A DNA stretch of 64,000 nucleotides from DATFTE01 sp963840665 (lineage in GTDB: Bacteria > Acidobacteriota > Terriglobia > Terriglobales > Acidobacteriaceae), in NCBI GenBank assembly GCA_963840665.1, contig CAWIZO010000004.1, forward strand, positions 62,001 through 126,000, read 5' to 3'. Shown one piece after another: positions 51,401-59,745 of this stretch. The notes under the pieces are model-generated. The model was not told the DNA's origin, did no database searches, and was given only the letters and a program-made list of their open reading frames with translations. A program made the translations under genes and the position numbers. Numbering within the stretch: the first letter of the stretch is position 1; each line of letters begins with the position of its first letter.

Positions 51401-53014
51401 TTATGGCAGGCCGAACGCATACACCGCGCTGCCGGCGGCGATGGCTACGTGCTCTTTGCCGTCTACCGCAAAGGCCATCGGGGCAGCATAGACTGCGCCT
51501 CCCATTTGGAAGTGCCAGAGAGGCTTGCCTGATTTCGCGTCGAGGGCGATGAAGTTGCCTTCGGCGTCTCCAGTGAAGATGAGGCCTCCGTTGGTCGAGA
51601 GCACGCCGGACCATGTGGGACTGGTGTGCTCGAACTGCCATTTCACCTGCCCGGTCGCGGGATCGATGGCCTTGAGGAATCCGCGGTAGGGCTCGGCTTC
51701 GTCAGAGGGAAAGTAGGCGCTGCCGTAATAGGCGTGTCCAGGCTCGTAGGGTTGCGGAGCGGTGCTGAAGGTGTCGCACTGGTCACGGGACGTGACAAAG
51801 AACAAACTTGTGGCAGGATCGTAGGTCGGCGCCATGAAGTTGGTCGTGCCGAGCGCGCCTGGGCAGACGGTGTGTCCGGTGAGCGTCGGTGAGGCGTTCT
51901 GGTTCGCGGTCGGACGGCCTTCGGCGTCTTTCGTGTCGCTCCACGTGATTTTGCCGTAGGCGTTGGCGGAGATCAGCTTGCCCGTAGTGCGATCGAGGAC
52001 GTAGAAGAATCCGTTGCGATTGGCTTGGGCAATCAGGTGCTTGCCGTTGGCATCAATCATGACTGGGACTTGCGTGGCGTCCCAATCATGTTCGTCATGC
52101 TTGGTGAACTGGAAATGCCAGTTGAGTTTGCCGGTATCGGCGTCGAGCGCGAGTAACGAGTTGCTGTAGAGGTTGTCGCCGGCGCGTCCTTCTCCGCGGT
52201 TCGACGGTGCAGGATTGCCGGTCGGCCAGAAGATTTGATTGGTCGCTGGATCGTAGGTACCGGTGTTCCAGGCGGGCGCACCTCCGACTTTCCAGGAATC
52301 GCCTTCCCAGGTGTCGTGTCCGGGCTCGCCGGGCCCGGGGACGGTGTAGAAGCGCCACTTGCGGGCTCCGGTGTCGGCATCGTAGGCGTCGATGAATCCG
52401 CGAACGCCGTATTCGCCGCCGCTGACACCAATGATGACTTCATTCTTCACGGCAAGCGGAGCCACCGTGAAGCTGTAGCCCTGTCGGTAGTCGAAGGCCG
52501 CAACATTCCAGATGACGTTGCCGGTTTTCGAGTCAAGCGCGATGACATGGGCGTCAAGTGTGCCCATAAAGACTTTGTTGCCGAGGATCGCGACGCCGCG
52601 GTTGACGCGTCCGCAGCAGGGGCGAATGTCGGATGGCAGCTGATATTGATACTGCCAGATGGGGCGTCCCGTGCGGGCGTCGAGAGCGAAGGCGCGATCG
52701 TCTTGGGCGGTGCCATAGAGGATACCGTCGGCGACCAGCGGCGTGGTTTCGAGTTTGCCAGTGGCGGCGGTTTGGTAGACCCACTTGGCGACGAGCTTCC
52801 CGGCATTGGTCGTGTTGATTTGATCGAGCGCGCTGTGACGATGGCCGTCGTAGCATCCTGAATACGTCAGCCAGTTTTGGGGTTCTTTGGCGGAGTTAAT
52901 CAAGCGGTCTGGGGTGACTTGGGCTTTCGCCGTTGCGCTCGCCAAAATCAAAAGCAAAATCTTGAACCGCAAAGGTCGCAAAGATCGCAAAGAGAGTCCG
53001 CTAAGGATTTTCAT
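51401..53014 (-). CDS. PQQ-dependent alcohol dehydrogenase-type quinoprotein (periplasmic)
   Basis: 537 aa, eight-bladed propeller. Vicinal Cys-Cys in DIRPCCGRVNRG, Glu in VSGGEYGVRGFIDAYD, Asn in WPTGNPAPSNRGEG and Asp in GDNLYSNSLLALDADTGKLNWHFQFTKHDEHDWD match the PQQ and metal ligands of methanol/ethanol dehydrogenases. Oxidises alcohols or sugars and passes electrons to the cytochrome encoded just upstream (4-nt overlap). The first residues (LSGLSLRSLRPLRFKI) are translated CTTTGCG repeat that now serves as the basic n-region of the signal peptide. Confidence 0.92.
   Translation of the reverse strand: MKILSGLSLRSLRPLRFKILLLILASATAKAQVTPDRLINSAKEPQNWLTYSGCYDGHRHSALDQINTTNAGKLVAKWVYQTAATGKLETTPLVADGILYGTAQDDRAFALDARTGRPIWQYQYQLPSDIRPCCGRVNRGVAILGNKVFMGTLDAHVIALDSKTGNVIWNVAAFDYRQGYSFTVAPLAVKNEVIIGVSGGEYGVRGFIDAYDADTGARKWRFYTVPGPGEPGHDTWEGDSWKVGGAPAWNTGTYDPATNQIFWPTGNPAPSNRGEGRAGDNLYSNSLLALDADTGKLNWHFQFTKHDEHDWDATQVPVMIDANGKHLIAQANRNGFFYVLDRTTGKLISANAYGKITWSDTKDAEGRPTANQNASPTLTGHTVCPGALGTTNFMAPTYDPATSLFFVTSRDQCDTFSTAPQPYEPGHAYYGSAYFPSDEAEPYRGFLKAIDPATGQVKWQFEHTSPTWSGVLSTNGGLIFTGDAEGNFIALDAKSGKPLWHFQMGGAVYAAPMAFAVDGKEHVAIAAGSAVYAFGLP
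52965..52994. repeat. CTTTGCG-type repeat (reverse) inside the PQQ-dehydrogenase start
   Basis: AACCGCAAAGGTCGCAAAGA then TCGCAAAGAG. It encodes the residues LSLRSLRPLRF in the signal region. Confidence 0.7.
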
Positions 53015-53826
53015 CTCGCACCTACGCTTACCAGATAGGCGATGATGTCTTCCAGATCTTTATCCGGCAGCAGGTCTTGGTTGTATTCGGGCATCAGCGA
53101 GGTGCGGCTTTTCTCGAATGAGCGCAGTTTGCTCTTGTCGAGAACATAAATCTGCTCGCTCTGGTCGATCATCTGGAGGCTGAAATTGTCTTCGTTGAGC
53201 GCGACACCTTTGATCTGCTTGCCATCTTCCGTGACGACGGTGACGGTCTCATATTCCTGCGGAAATTCTTTGGTCGATTCGGTCAGGCCCCACGCGAGGT
53301 GATGGCTGGGGTGGCGGACGGAGTCGATGATGGCTTCATGAGTGCGCGAGCCTCCTACAGCGCTGAGATCGGGGCCGACGCGTCCGCCCCGGCCCTCCAC
53401 CATGTGGCAGAGGGAGCAGTTGGCGTCTCCGTAGAACAGCTTCTTGCCGAGTGCGGCGTCGCCCAGCGGCCTGGCGGGAGCTTTCACTTCGACGCTGCGG
53501 ATGTAGGTGATGATCTGCCAGATCTCTTCGTCGGTCATGCCGACGCCTTGTCCGTTGGTGCCGTTGGCGGGCATGGCAGTGCCGGCGATGCCGTTGCTGA
53601 TGATCTGGAACATTTCGGCGTCGTTATGGGCGTGTTTTTTCTGGGCGCGGGTGAGGTCGGGACCGCGGCCTCCGCCGCGCGCGCCGAGTCCGTGGCAGAG
53701 AGCGCAGTTGATACGGAATTCGGATTCGCCCGCGCGCGCGGCCTGCGCGTTTCCCGCGAAGGGGTTTTGGGCTTGCGCGAACGCGACCAGAGCGAGGCAA
53801 CAGACCACAAGTCTTTGCGAGGACAT
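53011..53826 (-). CDS. Dihaem cytochrome c, partner of the PQQ dehydrogenase
   Basis: 271 aa. Two c-type haem sites: CALCHGLGARGGGRGPDL near residue 40 with Met ligand candidate in GTAMPANG, and CSLCHMVEGRGGRVGPDLSAVGG near residue 140. The C-terminal YNQDLLPDKDLEDIIAYLVS is the usual haem-domain end. The insert EYETVTVVTEDGKQIKGVALNEDNFSLQMID is the type found in Planctomycete/Acidobacterial putative haem-binding domains. Overlaps the dehydrogenase gene by 4 nt (ATGA): a single electron-transfer unit. Confidence 0.92.
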   Translation of the reverse strand: MSSQRLVVCCLALVAFAQAQNPFAGNAQAARAGESEFRINCALCHGLGARGGGRGPDLTRAQKKHAHNDAEMFQIISNGIAGTAMPANGTNGQGVGMTDEEIWQIITYIRSVEVKAPARPLGDAALGKKLFYGDANCSLCHMVEGRGGRVGPDLSAVGGSRTHEAIIDSVRHPSHHLAWGLTESTKEFPQEYETVTVVTEDGKQIKGVALNEDNFSLQMIDQSEQIYVLDKSKLRSFEKSRTSLMPEYNQDLLPDKDLEDIIAYLVSVGAR

Positions 53827-53875
53827 GTCATCCTTCCTGGGATGGCGTGCATTCTACTGCACGGCGGACAAACCC

Positions 53876-53930
53876 AAAAGCTTTTGACCGCAAAGGTCGC
53901 CAAGGCTCGCAAAGATCGCCAGAGAAAACC
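53876..53930. repeat. CTTTGCG-type repeat (reverse)
   Basis: AAAAGCTTTTGACCGCAAAG then GTCGCCAAGGCTCGCAAAGA upstream of the cytochrome gene. Note the AAAAGCTTTT palindrome, shared with the copy at 30 kb. Confidence 0.7.
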
Positions 53931-54067
53931 GACAACTTCCCCCTCTCGGACATGTCCGGTGGGCATCTGGGTGGTGCACTTCCGGATGTCTAGACTGGAA
54001 CTCTCCCCATCGGCTTTGCCGTAGGCGCGAACTTTTTTGCCTGTAGGAGTGGCAAGGCGCTGATCTT

Positions 54068-54667
54068 TCAACCTTTCCAGCGATAGGCGTCGGGTTGCGG
54101 CAGGCCCAGGTGGGCGAGAACTCGGAAAGCGAATTCACGCGCCATGACATCTAAAGAAGCGGGCCGGTTATAGAAAGTTGGAATCAGCGGGAAGACGGTG
54201 GCTCCGGCGTCGGCGGCACGGTACATGTTGCGGATATGGATTTTGTTGAGCGGTGTTTCGCGAACGCACAGCACTAAAGGCCGCTTCTCTTTAAGAGTGA
54301 CGTCGGCGGCGCGCTCGATGAGGTGGCTGGCGTCTCCAGTGGCAATGCGGGCGAGGGTGCCGACGCTGCAGGGGATGACGACCATGGCGTCGACGGGATA
54401 AGAACCGCTGGCAATGTTGGCTCCGATGTCGGCATTCGACTGCAGCTGAATTTTGCGGGAGCTCTTGCCGAGAATCTGGCTGACGAGGTTATTGCGGCCG
54501 CGCAGGGCGAGTTCTTCGGCCATGACGCGCAGGGCGCTGTCGGAAGCGATGAAGTTGACCGCTTGAATGCGTTTGTCGCGGTCAACGGCGAGCAGGAAAT
54601 GTTTCAGGAATAAAGATCCGCTGGCTCCGGTTGTAGCGATAGTGAGGTTTTGTAGGGAGTTGGGCAA
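54068..54667 (-). CDS. ubiX: Flavin prenyltransferase UbiX
   Basis: 199 aa from TTG 54667 (CAGGAG upstream). Makes prenylated FMN for UbiD-type decarboxylases. Phosphate-binding motif ATTGASGSLF at the N-terminus, SYPVDAMVVIPCSVGTLARIATG near residue 90 and the PLVLCVRETPLNKIHIRNMYRAADAGATVFPLIPTFYNRP segment are hallmark. No ubiD next to it. The frame extends far upstream to 55495 but that part shadows the ChaN gene. Confidence 0.94.
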   Translation of the reverse strand: MPNSLQNLTIATTGASGSLFLKHFLLAVDRDKRIQAVNFIASDSALRVMAEELALRGRNNLVSQILGKSSRKIQLQSNADIGANIASGSYPVDAMVVIPCSVGTLARIATGDASHLIERAADVTLKEKRPLVLCVRETPLNKIHIRNMYRAADAGATVFPLIPTFYNRPASLDVMAREFAFRVLAHLGLPQPDAYRWKG

Positions 54668-54738
54668 AGCGACTCCTGAGTTGACGTTTGAGCATAGGGA
54701 TGGGGGCTTAGTGAAGTCAAGGTAACAGGTGATGGTGA

Positions 54739-54768
54739 GACGCGGGCGAGGGCGCCCGCGCCACATTT
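54739..54768. repeat. GC-rich palindromic dispersed repeat (reverse orientation)
   Basis: GACGCGGGCGAGGGCGCCCG then CGCCACATTT, between ubiX and the ChaN gene. Confidence 0.65.
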
Positions 54769-54778
54769 GAAGCACAAT

Positions 54779-56311
54779 ATGGCTTCGGCGACTGATCTTC
54801 GGGCTCGGCGGAATGCGGCGCAGTTGGCGGCGCTTGCTGGAGTGGAGCGCGAAATCCGCAGCTACGATTCCAGCAGCCGGCGAAAATATCTGCAGGACTT
54901 CACGCGCGCCTTTCGGGCTTATTCTTCCGTCATCGACGCGGATCAGGTCAAGGGCGCGATTCATACAGCGGACACGATTCTGATCGGCGATTATCATGCG
55001 CTTCCGGCATCGCAGCGCTACGTGGCTTCGCTGGTGGAGCAGTGCGCGCAGCCGGGAGATCGTCCTGTGGTGCTCGCGCTGGAAACAATTTTTTCGCGCG
55101 ATCAGCACATTGTCGATGAATGGTGGCGGCGAGAGATTGATGAGAAAGAATTCCGCGAGCGCATTCGCTTCGATCTCGATTGGGGATACGACTGGGCCCC
55201 GTTTTTCGAAATGCTTGCGACCGCTCGCGAATTCGCGGAAGGGCTTTATGGGCTCGATTGCATGCCCCGCGAGGATTTGCGCAAGATTGGCGCGCGCGAC
55301 CGGCATGCGGCGCACAAAATCGCGGAAATTCGGCAGAAGCATCCCAACGCTGTGATTCTGGTTTTGTTTGGAGAATCGCACTTGGCGCCGCAGCATCTGC
55401 CTCGGGCTTTGAAAGAAGAATTGCCGTCGAGCCGGCGGCTGACGATCTTGCAGAATGTTGACGCGCTCTACTGGAAGGCTGCTGGAGAGAAGCACGAACG
55501 GGTGGAAGCAGTTCAGGTTAATGACGAAGTGATTTGCGTCTTCAATTCAACGCCACTCGAAAAATACGAGAATTACCGGCTGCACCTAAGCCGCTGGGGA
55601 CGCGCCGATGAGGAAGGTCCCGATCTCGCTCCCACGATCTACAATCTGATTGACAGCCTGCTGCGCTTTTTCCAGATCAACCGCTATTCTCCGCACAACC
55701 ATACGCAGCCGAAATTTCTAATCGATCTGATGCCGGAAGTGTACTGCCGGTCATCGGCGGGGCGGCTGCGCGGGTTGCTGACGCGTAAGGGCATTGCTGA
55801 CGAAGATTCGAAGGCTTTATTGCAGCGGGTGGAAGATCGCGGGAGCGTGTATCTTCCGCAAGTCAACGCGTTTTACGTGCGCGAATTTCAGATGATGTAC
55901 GCGGCCGAGGAATCGGCGCGATTCCTGCATCACGCGTGTCGGGGATTACCTCTGCGAGAAAAACCGGGGCGCGCGCCCGAGCCTGCCGATCGCTTCTACG
56001 TGCGAACGCTGGAGCATGCGTTGGGGTATTTCGGGTCGCGCGTGCTCTATCCATCGCGCCCCGCGATGGAAGAGGCGGAACTGCATTTGTTGCCGAATGC
56101 GCGTCCCACGCGCGGCAGAGAGTTTGAAGCCAGTACCGAATTGCTGGGATACATGCTGGGGAACGCGCTCTACGACGGCTATCTCAATGGACGCGTGAAG
56201 CCTGGAACCTTACGGCGCGTGCTGCTGACGCACCTTGAGGTTCCGGGGAAAGCCAAGGAGCTTTATTGGGAGTTGGCCAAAAAGTTGAAGAAACCTGTCG
56301 TTCGTCGGTAG
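54779..56311 (+). CDS. ChaN family haem-binding/uptake-type protein
   Basis: 510 aa from ATG 54779 (a TTG four codons earlier is possible). Residues about 60-220 match the ChaN/Tiki fold: TILIGDYHALPASQR, VVLALETIFSRDQHIVDEWW and VILVLFGESHLAPQHLP. The enterobacterial ChaN binds haem, but this version is longer, without a lipobox, and has a 250-residue C-terminal extension (LYPSRPAMEEAELHLLPNARPTRG...) of unknown role. No transporter next to it, so the haem role is not certain. Confidence 0.8.
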   Translation: MASATDLRARRNAAQLAALAGVEREIRSYDSSSRRKYLQDFTRAFRAYSSVIDADQVKGAIHTADTILIGDYHALPASQRYVASLVEQCAQPGDRPVVLALETIFSRDQHIVDEWWRREIDEKEFRERIRFDLDWGYDWAPFFEMLATAREFAEGLYGLDCMPREDLRKIGARDRHAAHKIAEIRQKHPNAVILVLFGESHLAPQHLPRALKEELPSSRRLTILQNVDALYWKAAGEKHERVEAVQVNDEVICVFNSTPLEKYENYRLHLSRWGRADEEGPDLAPTIYNLIDSLLRFFQINRYSPHNHTQPKFLIDLMPEVYCRSSAGRLRGLLTRKGIADEDSKALLQRVEDRGSVYLPQVNAFYVREFQMMYAAEESARFLHHACRGLPLREKPGRAPEPADRFYVRTLEHALGYFGSRVLYPSRPAMEEAELHLLPNARPTRGREFEASTELLGYMLGNALYDGYLNGRVKPGTLRRVLLTHLEVPGKAKELYWELAKKLKKPVVRR

Positions 56312-56327
56312 TCGTTGGTCGTTGGCC

Positions 56328-56768
56328 ATGGGGCGTCCCTCTTACAATCCGGTCCCTTTTCTGATTCTGGCGGTATGGATAATCTGGGGATTTGGATTTC
56401 AGACGGTGGGCGCTCGCTTGACGACGGAGTTGGACGGATTGGTAGTGTCGAGTCAAGATGTCCCGACTGGGCGCGGGCCGCGGTACTCTACCGAATACAC
56501 TCTTCGCGGCCCAGATGGTGGGCAACAAGTCTACGTCGCCGGGCCTACCGACGCATCCCTTCCAAGAAGCCTTCCCCTTGGCACTTACCTTCGCAAGAAG
56601 AAGTGGAGCCTGAGCTACACTGAGAACGGTAGGATTGTGAACGATTTCCCGATTTTGTTTTACATTCTGACTTTGGGCATGGCCATTGGATGCTTGGGTT
56701 GGAGTGTTTCTGCATTGCTACGTCGGGACCGGCTCGTAATGTTTGGCGAGGAGCGCGTGGGCGCCTGA
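56328..56768 (+). CDS. Small membrane protein, unknown (DUF3592-like layout)
   Basis: 146 aa from ATG 56328. Helix 1 VPFLILAVWIIWGFGFQTV, a 75-residue extracytoplasmic beta region (YTLRGPDGGQQVYVAGPTDASLPRSLPLGTYL) and helix 2 FYILTLGMAIGCLGWSVSALL. The layout is that of DUF3592 proteins, but similarity is only by arrangement. Starts 16 bases after the ChaN gene. Confidence 0.6.
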   Translation: MGRPSYNPVPFLILAVWIIWGFGFQTVGARLTTELDGLVVSSQDVPTGRGPRYSTEYTLRGPDGGQQVYVAGPTDASLPRSLPLGTYLRKKKWSLSYTENGRIVNDFPILFYILTLGMAIGCLGWSVSALLRRDRLVMFGEERVGA

Positions 56769-56820
56769 ATATTTGTCGTCGCTCCACGACTTAAGAAGCG
56801 CCAGTCGCCGCGCGACTCTC

Positions 56821-57369
56821 TTACAGCCATGCCGACAAGGCGCTCAGAATTCCCAGCGCGCCCAGGATCAATCCGAAATACCAGAACGTTCTCCGCTTGG
56901 TCAGCAGAGTGATCGAGGTGATCACCAGGGCGATCTCCAGAAGCGCTTCTCCCAGATCGTAGCGGTCGCCGCGTTTTTGCTCGAGACGTACCTCTTCTTC
57001 AAGTTTCTTTGCTTCTTCCTGCAAACCTTCTTTCTCTTTGTCGTAACGCTCGGATTGCTGGTCGAATTGCGTCTTGGCTTGTTCAGCCTTGTCGGATTTG
57101 TTCAACTCCAGCGCGTCAATCACGGCGGAGAGTTGCTTGGCGCTGTTCTGGCGGATGCTCTTAGCCTGAAATTCCGCCCAAGTGTCCGCGGCTTTGCTCT
57201 GGAGCAGAATCTCTTCGGTGCTCGAGCGATGTCCGAGCAACGAGACGATTGCAACCAGCACCGCGAGCACCGCCATGGTGAAGGTGGGCAACTGCAAGCT
57301 CTGATCGTGATGCGCCTGCTCGGCCTGCTCTTGGGCTTCGTGAATGTCTTCCATGATGACGTCTCCCAT
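56821..57369 (-). CDS. DUF4337 family membrane protein
   Basis: 182 aa. N-terminal acidic region, helix 1 TMAVLAVLVAIVSLLGHRSS, a long charged coiled coil (SAKQLSAVIDALELNKSDKAEQAKTQFDQQSERYDKEKEGLQEEAKKLEEEVRLEQKR) and two C-terminal helices (ALLEIALVITSITLLT, WYFGLILGALGILSALS). This is the DUF4337 pattern; function unknown. Divergent from the hydrophilin gene. Confidence 0.88.
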   Translation of the reverse strand: MGDVIMEDIHEAQEQAEQAHHDQSLQLPTFTMAVLAVLVAIVSLLGHRSSTEEILLQSKAADTWAEFQAKSIRQNSAKQLSAVIDALELNKSDKAEQAKTQFDQQSERYDKEKEGLQEEAKKLEEEVRLEQKRGDRYDLGEALLEIALVITSITLLTKRRTFWYFGLILGALGILSALSAWL

Positions 57370-57560
57370 CGGGAATTAGTTCGGACATCCTACCATCGCC
57401 GCGAATTGTCGGGCGGTGACATTCGCTTACCGAGAGATTCGTTCGCTGACGAACGAACGACTGGAGATTTTTGTTTTTCACATTCGCATTTTATTCACGC
57501 ACAACCGTGCATGATGCGAACACATCTCAAGCCCTGTCAAATTCAATCAGGAGTTCAGCA

Positions 57561-57779
57561 ATGTCAAACGAAACCAATCAAGGGCAGCAACCGGGGCAGC
57601 AGAAGAATCCTTCGAGCGGGCAGCAGTCTGGCGACAAGAAACAGTATGGCGATCCGTCGCAGGGCAACGAGCAGCAGAAGCGGGCGCCCGGCCAGGAACA
57701 GACTAACCAGCCTGGTCGCCGCAATCCCGGACAGGAGCACGACGAAGAAAACGAGGGCCAGGACAGAAAGCGCGCTTAG
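57561..57779 (+). CDS. Small hydrophilic, disordered (hydrophilin-like) protein
   Basis: 72 aa from ATG 57561 (AGGAG upstream). Almost no hydrophobic residues; rich in Gln, Gly, Asn, Glu and Lys, with repeating GQQ/GQE units (NQGQQPGQQK, SGQQSGDKKQYG, GQEHDEENEGQDRK). It resembles desiccation- or stress-linked hydrophilins. It lies 75 bp upstream of a YciE-type stress ferritin-like gene, consistent with that. Not homologous to anything I can name. Confidence 0.7.
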   Translation: MSNETNQGQQPGQQKNPSSGQQSGDKKQYGDPSQGNEQQKRAPGQEQTNQPGRRNPGQEHDEENEGQDRKRA

Positions 57780-57854
57780 GCTCCGGGCGGGGATCCTCTT
57801 ACGCACCTGGGGAGGATCCTCGTCAAACTTTGTTTCTAACCCAGAGGAGGGGCG

Positions 57855-58394
57855 ATGACACACCAGGATCTACGGCAACTCTACGTCGATGAACTCAAAG
57901 ATCTTTACAGCGCGGAAAATCAGATGGTGAAAGCCTTGCCGAAAATGGCGAAGGCTGCATCATCCGAGGAACTGCGCTCGGCTTTTCTGGAACATCTCGA
58001 GGAAACCAAGGGACAAGTCGAGCGGCTGGAAACCATTTTCGACGCGCTCGAAGAAAGTCCCAAAGGCAAGAAGTGCGCCGGCATGGAAGGGCTGGTGAAG
58101 GAAGGTTCCGAGAACATTTCGGAATACGAAGAGGAAGTGCTCGACGCCGCACTGATCGGCGCGGCCCAGCGCGTGGAACATTACGAGATAGCGGGATACG
58201 GTACGGTGATTGCATTCGCGGAACTGCTGGGAGAAAACCGGCAAGTCTCCTTACTGCAGGAAACTCTGCAGGAAGAAAAAACAGCCGACCAGAAGCTTAC
58301 CGAGCTTTCGAAGGACATCAACGTGTCGGCAGAGCACCCGAGCGCGCAGATGTCGGAAGGCAAAGGCAAACGGAAAGCCGGCCGGGCCGCGTAA
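57855..58394 (+). CDS. Ferritin-like DUF892 (YciE/YciF) protein
   Basis: 179 aa. LRQLYVDELKDLYSAENQMVKALPKMAKAASSEELRSAFLEHLEETKGQVERLE is the first helix pair with E...E..H metal-site pattern. MEGLVKEGSE, DAALIGAAQRVEHYEIAGYGTVIAFAELLG and the last helix complete the four-helix bundle. Induced by osmotic or general stress in other bacteria. Shine-Dalgarno GGAGGGG. A strong terminator follows. Confidence 0.94.
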   Translation: MTHQDLRQLYVDELKDLYSAENQMVKALPKMAKAASSEELRSAFLEHLEETKGQVERLETIFDALEESPKGKKCAGMEGLVKEGSENISEYEEEVLDAALIGAAQRVEHYEIAGYGTVIAFAELLGENRQVSLLQETLQEEKTADQKLTELSKDINVSAEHPSAQMSEGKGKRKAGRAA

Positions 58395-58415
58395 GCACAC
58401 AATTTGTTTGTGCAC

Positions 58416-58441
58416 AGCACGCCTTCGGGCGTGCTTTTTTT
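58416..58441 (+). terminator. Terminator of the DUF892 gene
   Basis: AGCACGCC, loop TTCG, GGCGTGCT, then TTTTTT. Perfect 8-bp stem with a UUCG tetraloop. Confidence 0.93.
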
Positions 58442-58560
58442 GCCGATAGCGTCGAAGTGCTACTCTGTTGACGGACTGAATGCTGAGTGCTGACTGCTGA
58501 GTGCTCCCTTGAACGCTGCTTCCATCAAAAAACTGTTTGACCAGGTCCGTGCGGTGAGAT

Positions 58561-59256
58561 GTGTCTCCCGACGACGCGGTCGACCGTCTGCGCCATCTTC
58601 CTTTTGAAGATCTGGGATTCGCTAAGGTCGATCACCATCGTCGGCTGCGCGTCGGCATGCCCGAAGTCATCTTTGGACAAGGTAAAACTCCGGTTCAAGT
58701 CGCTGGAATCTTCGCTCGTCTCGCTAAACATGGCGGAAACGTGCTGGCAACGCGAGCTAACGAGAAGCAGTTCGCCGCAGTGAAGAAGAAATTCGCGCGG
58801 GCGGTGTATCACGAGAAGGCCCAAGCGATTACCCTCCTGCGCGACAAGACGATATACGGCAAGGGAACGATCGCGGTGGTTTCCGCCGGCACCAGCGATA
58901 TTCCCGTCGCAGAAGAGGCGGTGGTCACTGCCGAGATCATGGGAAACTCCGTCGAGCGTTTCTATGATGTGGGAGTCGCCGGCATTCATCGCTTGCTTGC
59001 ACATCGCGAGGCGCTCACCGGAGCGCGGGTAGTCATCGTTTGTGCCGGAATGGAAGGCGCGCTACCTAGCGTGGTAGGAGGACTCGTGGGAGTACCGGTG
59101 ATCGCGGTACCCACCAGCATCGGATACGGCGCGGCTTTCGAAGGACTCGCGGCCTTGCTCGGCATGATGAATTCCTGCGCGTCGAATGTCAGCGTGGTCA
59201 ACATCGATAATGGATTCGGGGCCGGGTATGTGGCGTCGCTGATTAACCGACTCTAA
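58561..59256 (+). CDS. larB: Nickel pincer cofactor biosynthesis protein LarB (N-terminus possibly frameshifted)
   Basis: 231 aa from GTG 58561. LarB carboxylates nicotinic acid adenine dinucleotide for the nickel-pincer cofactor of lactate racemase. The AIR-carboxylase-like part is intact: VVSAGTSDIPVAEEAVVTAEIMG, VYDVGVAGIHRLL-type region, VIVCAGMEGALPSVVGGLVGVPVIAVPTSIGYG and NIDNGFGAGYVAS. Upstream, bases 58509-58559 in another frame encode NAASIKKLFDQVRA, the usual LarB N-terminus, so one extra base near 58560 may separate the halves. larC, larE and the racemase are not in the window. Confidence 0.88.
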   Translation: MSPDDAVDRLRHLPFEDLGFAKVDHHRRLRVGMPEVIFGQGKTPVQVAGIFARLAKHGGNVLATRANEKQFAAVKKKFARAVYHEKAQAITLLRDKTIYGKGTIAVVSAGTSDIPVAEEAVVTAEIMGNSVERFYDVGVAGIHRLLAHREALTGARVVIVCAGMEGALPSVVGGLVGVPVIAVPTSIGYGAAFEGLAALLGMMNSCASNVSVVNIDNGFGAGYVASLINRL

Positions 59257-59313
59257 TGGCGACTTGACCGCGGTTCACCTAAGCCATACATTGCCCCGCA
59301 GGAGAATTCGCGG

Positions 59314-59745
59314 GTGAACTCCACTGTAAAAACTGTGGTCTTCTGGTTCGTCATCGTTTTATCTGCCACGCTGTTGTGGCAGGTTGAAAAAAGCGGCACC
59401 AGCACTCCGATTCCGGAAATCAGCTATTCCGAGTTTCTCTCCCAAGTCGATGCCGGGAGCGTGATCAAGGTCACCATCGCGAAAAATACGGTGACTGGCA
59501 CGAACCGTGCCTATAGCACCTTTCGGGTGATTGCTCCCTCCAGCCAGGAGGGCATGTTGCAGGAACTGCGCCAGAAGAATGTGGAGATCTGGTTCAAGGA
59601 CTCGGCGGTCGAGGGGGGATGGCCGGCGTGGCTCTTGAATCTGGCACCGCTCGTTCTGCTGGCGGCTTTGTGGTTCTTCATGATCCGGCAGATCCGGCAG
59701 AAGAAGACGCAGTCCAACACGGACCCCGGCAATCGCCTGGGTTGA
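59314..59745 (+). CDS. Stand-alone FtsH extracytoplasmic-domain protein
   Basis: 143 aa from GTG 59314 (GGAGAAT upstream). It copies the first part of FtsH: helix 1 TVVFWFVIVLSATLLWQV, the periplasmic FtsH_ext domain (IPEISYSEFLSQVDAGSVIKVTIAKNTVTGTNR, FRVIAPSSQEGMLQELRQKNVEIWFKD) and helix 2 WLLNLAPLVLLAALWFFMIRQIRQ. It stops where the AAA ATPase should begin. No AAA or protease sequence follows in any frame; a MarR gene does. It could titrate or regulate FtsH hexamers or be a remnant. Confidence 0.85.
   Translation: MNSTVKTVVFWFVIVLSATLLWQVEKSGTSTPIPEISYSEFLSQVDAGSVIKVTIAKNTVTGTNRAYSTFRVIAPSSQEGMLQELRQKNVEIWFKDSAVEGGWPAWLLNLAPLVLLAALWFFMIRQIRQKKTQSNTDPGNRLG

Noticed and set aside
54668..55495. 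Upstream part of the long minus-strand frame containing ubiX
   Set aside because: It lies opposite the ChaN gene and shows no similarity to UbiX; the TTG at 54667 with CAGGAG fits the family start.
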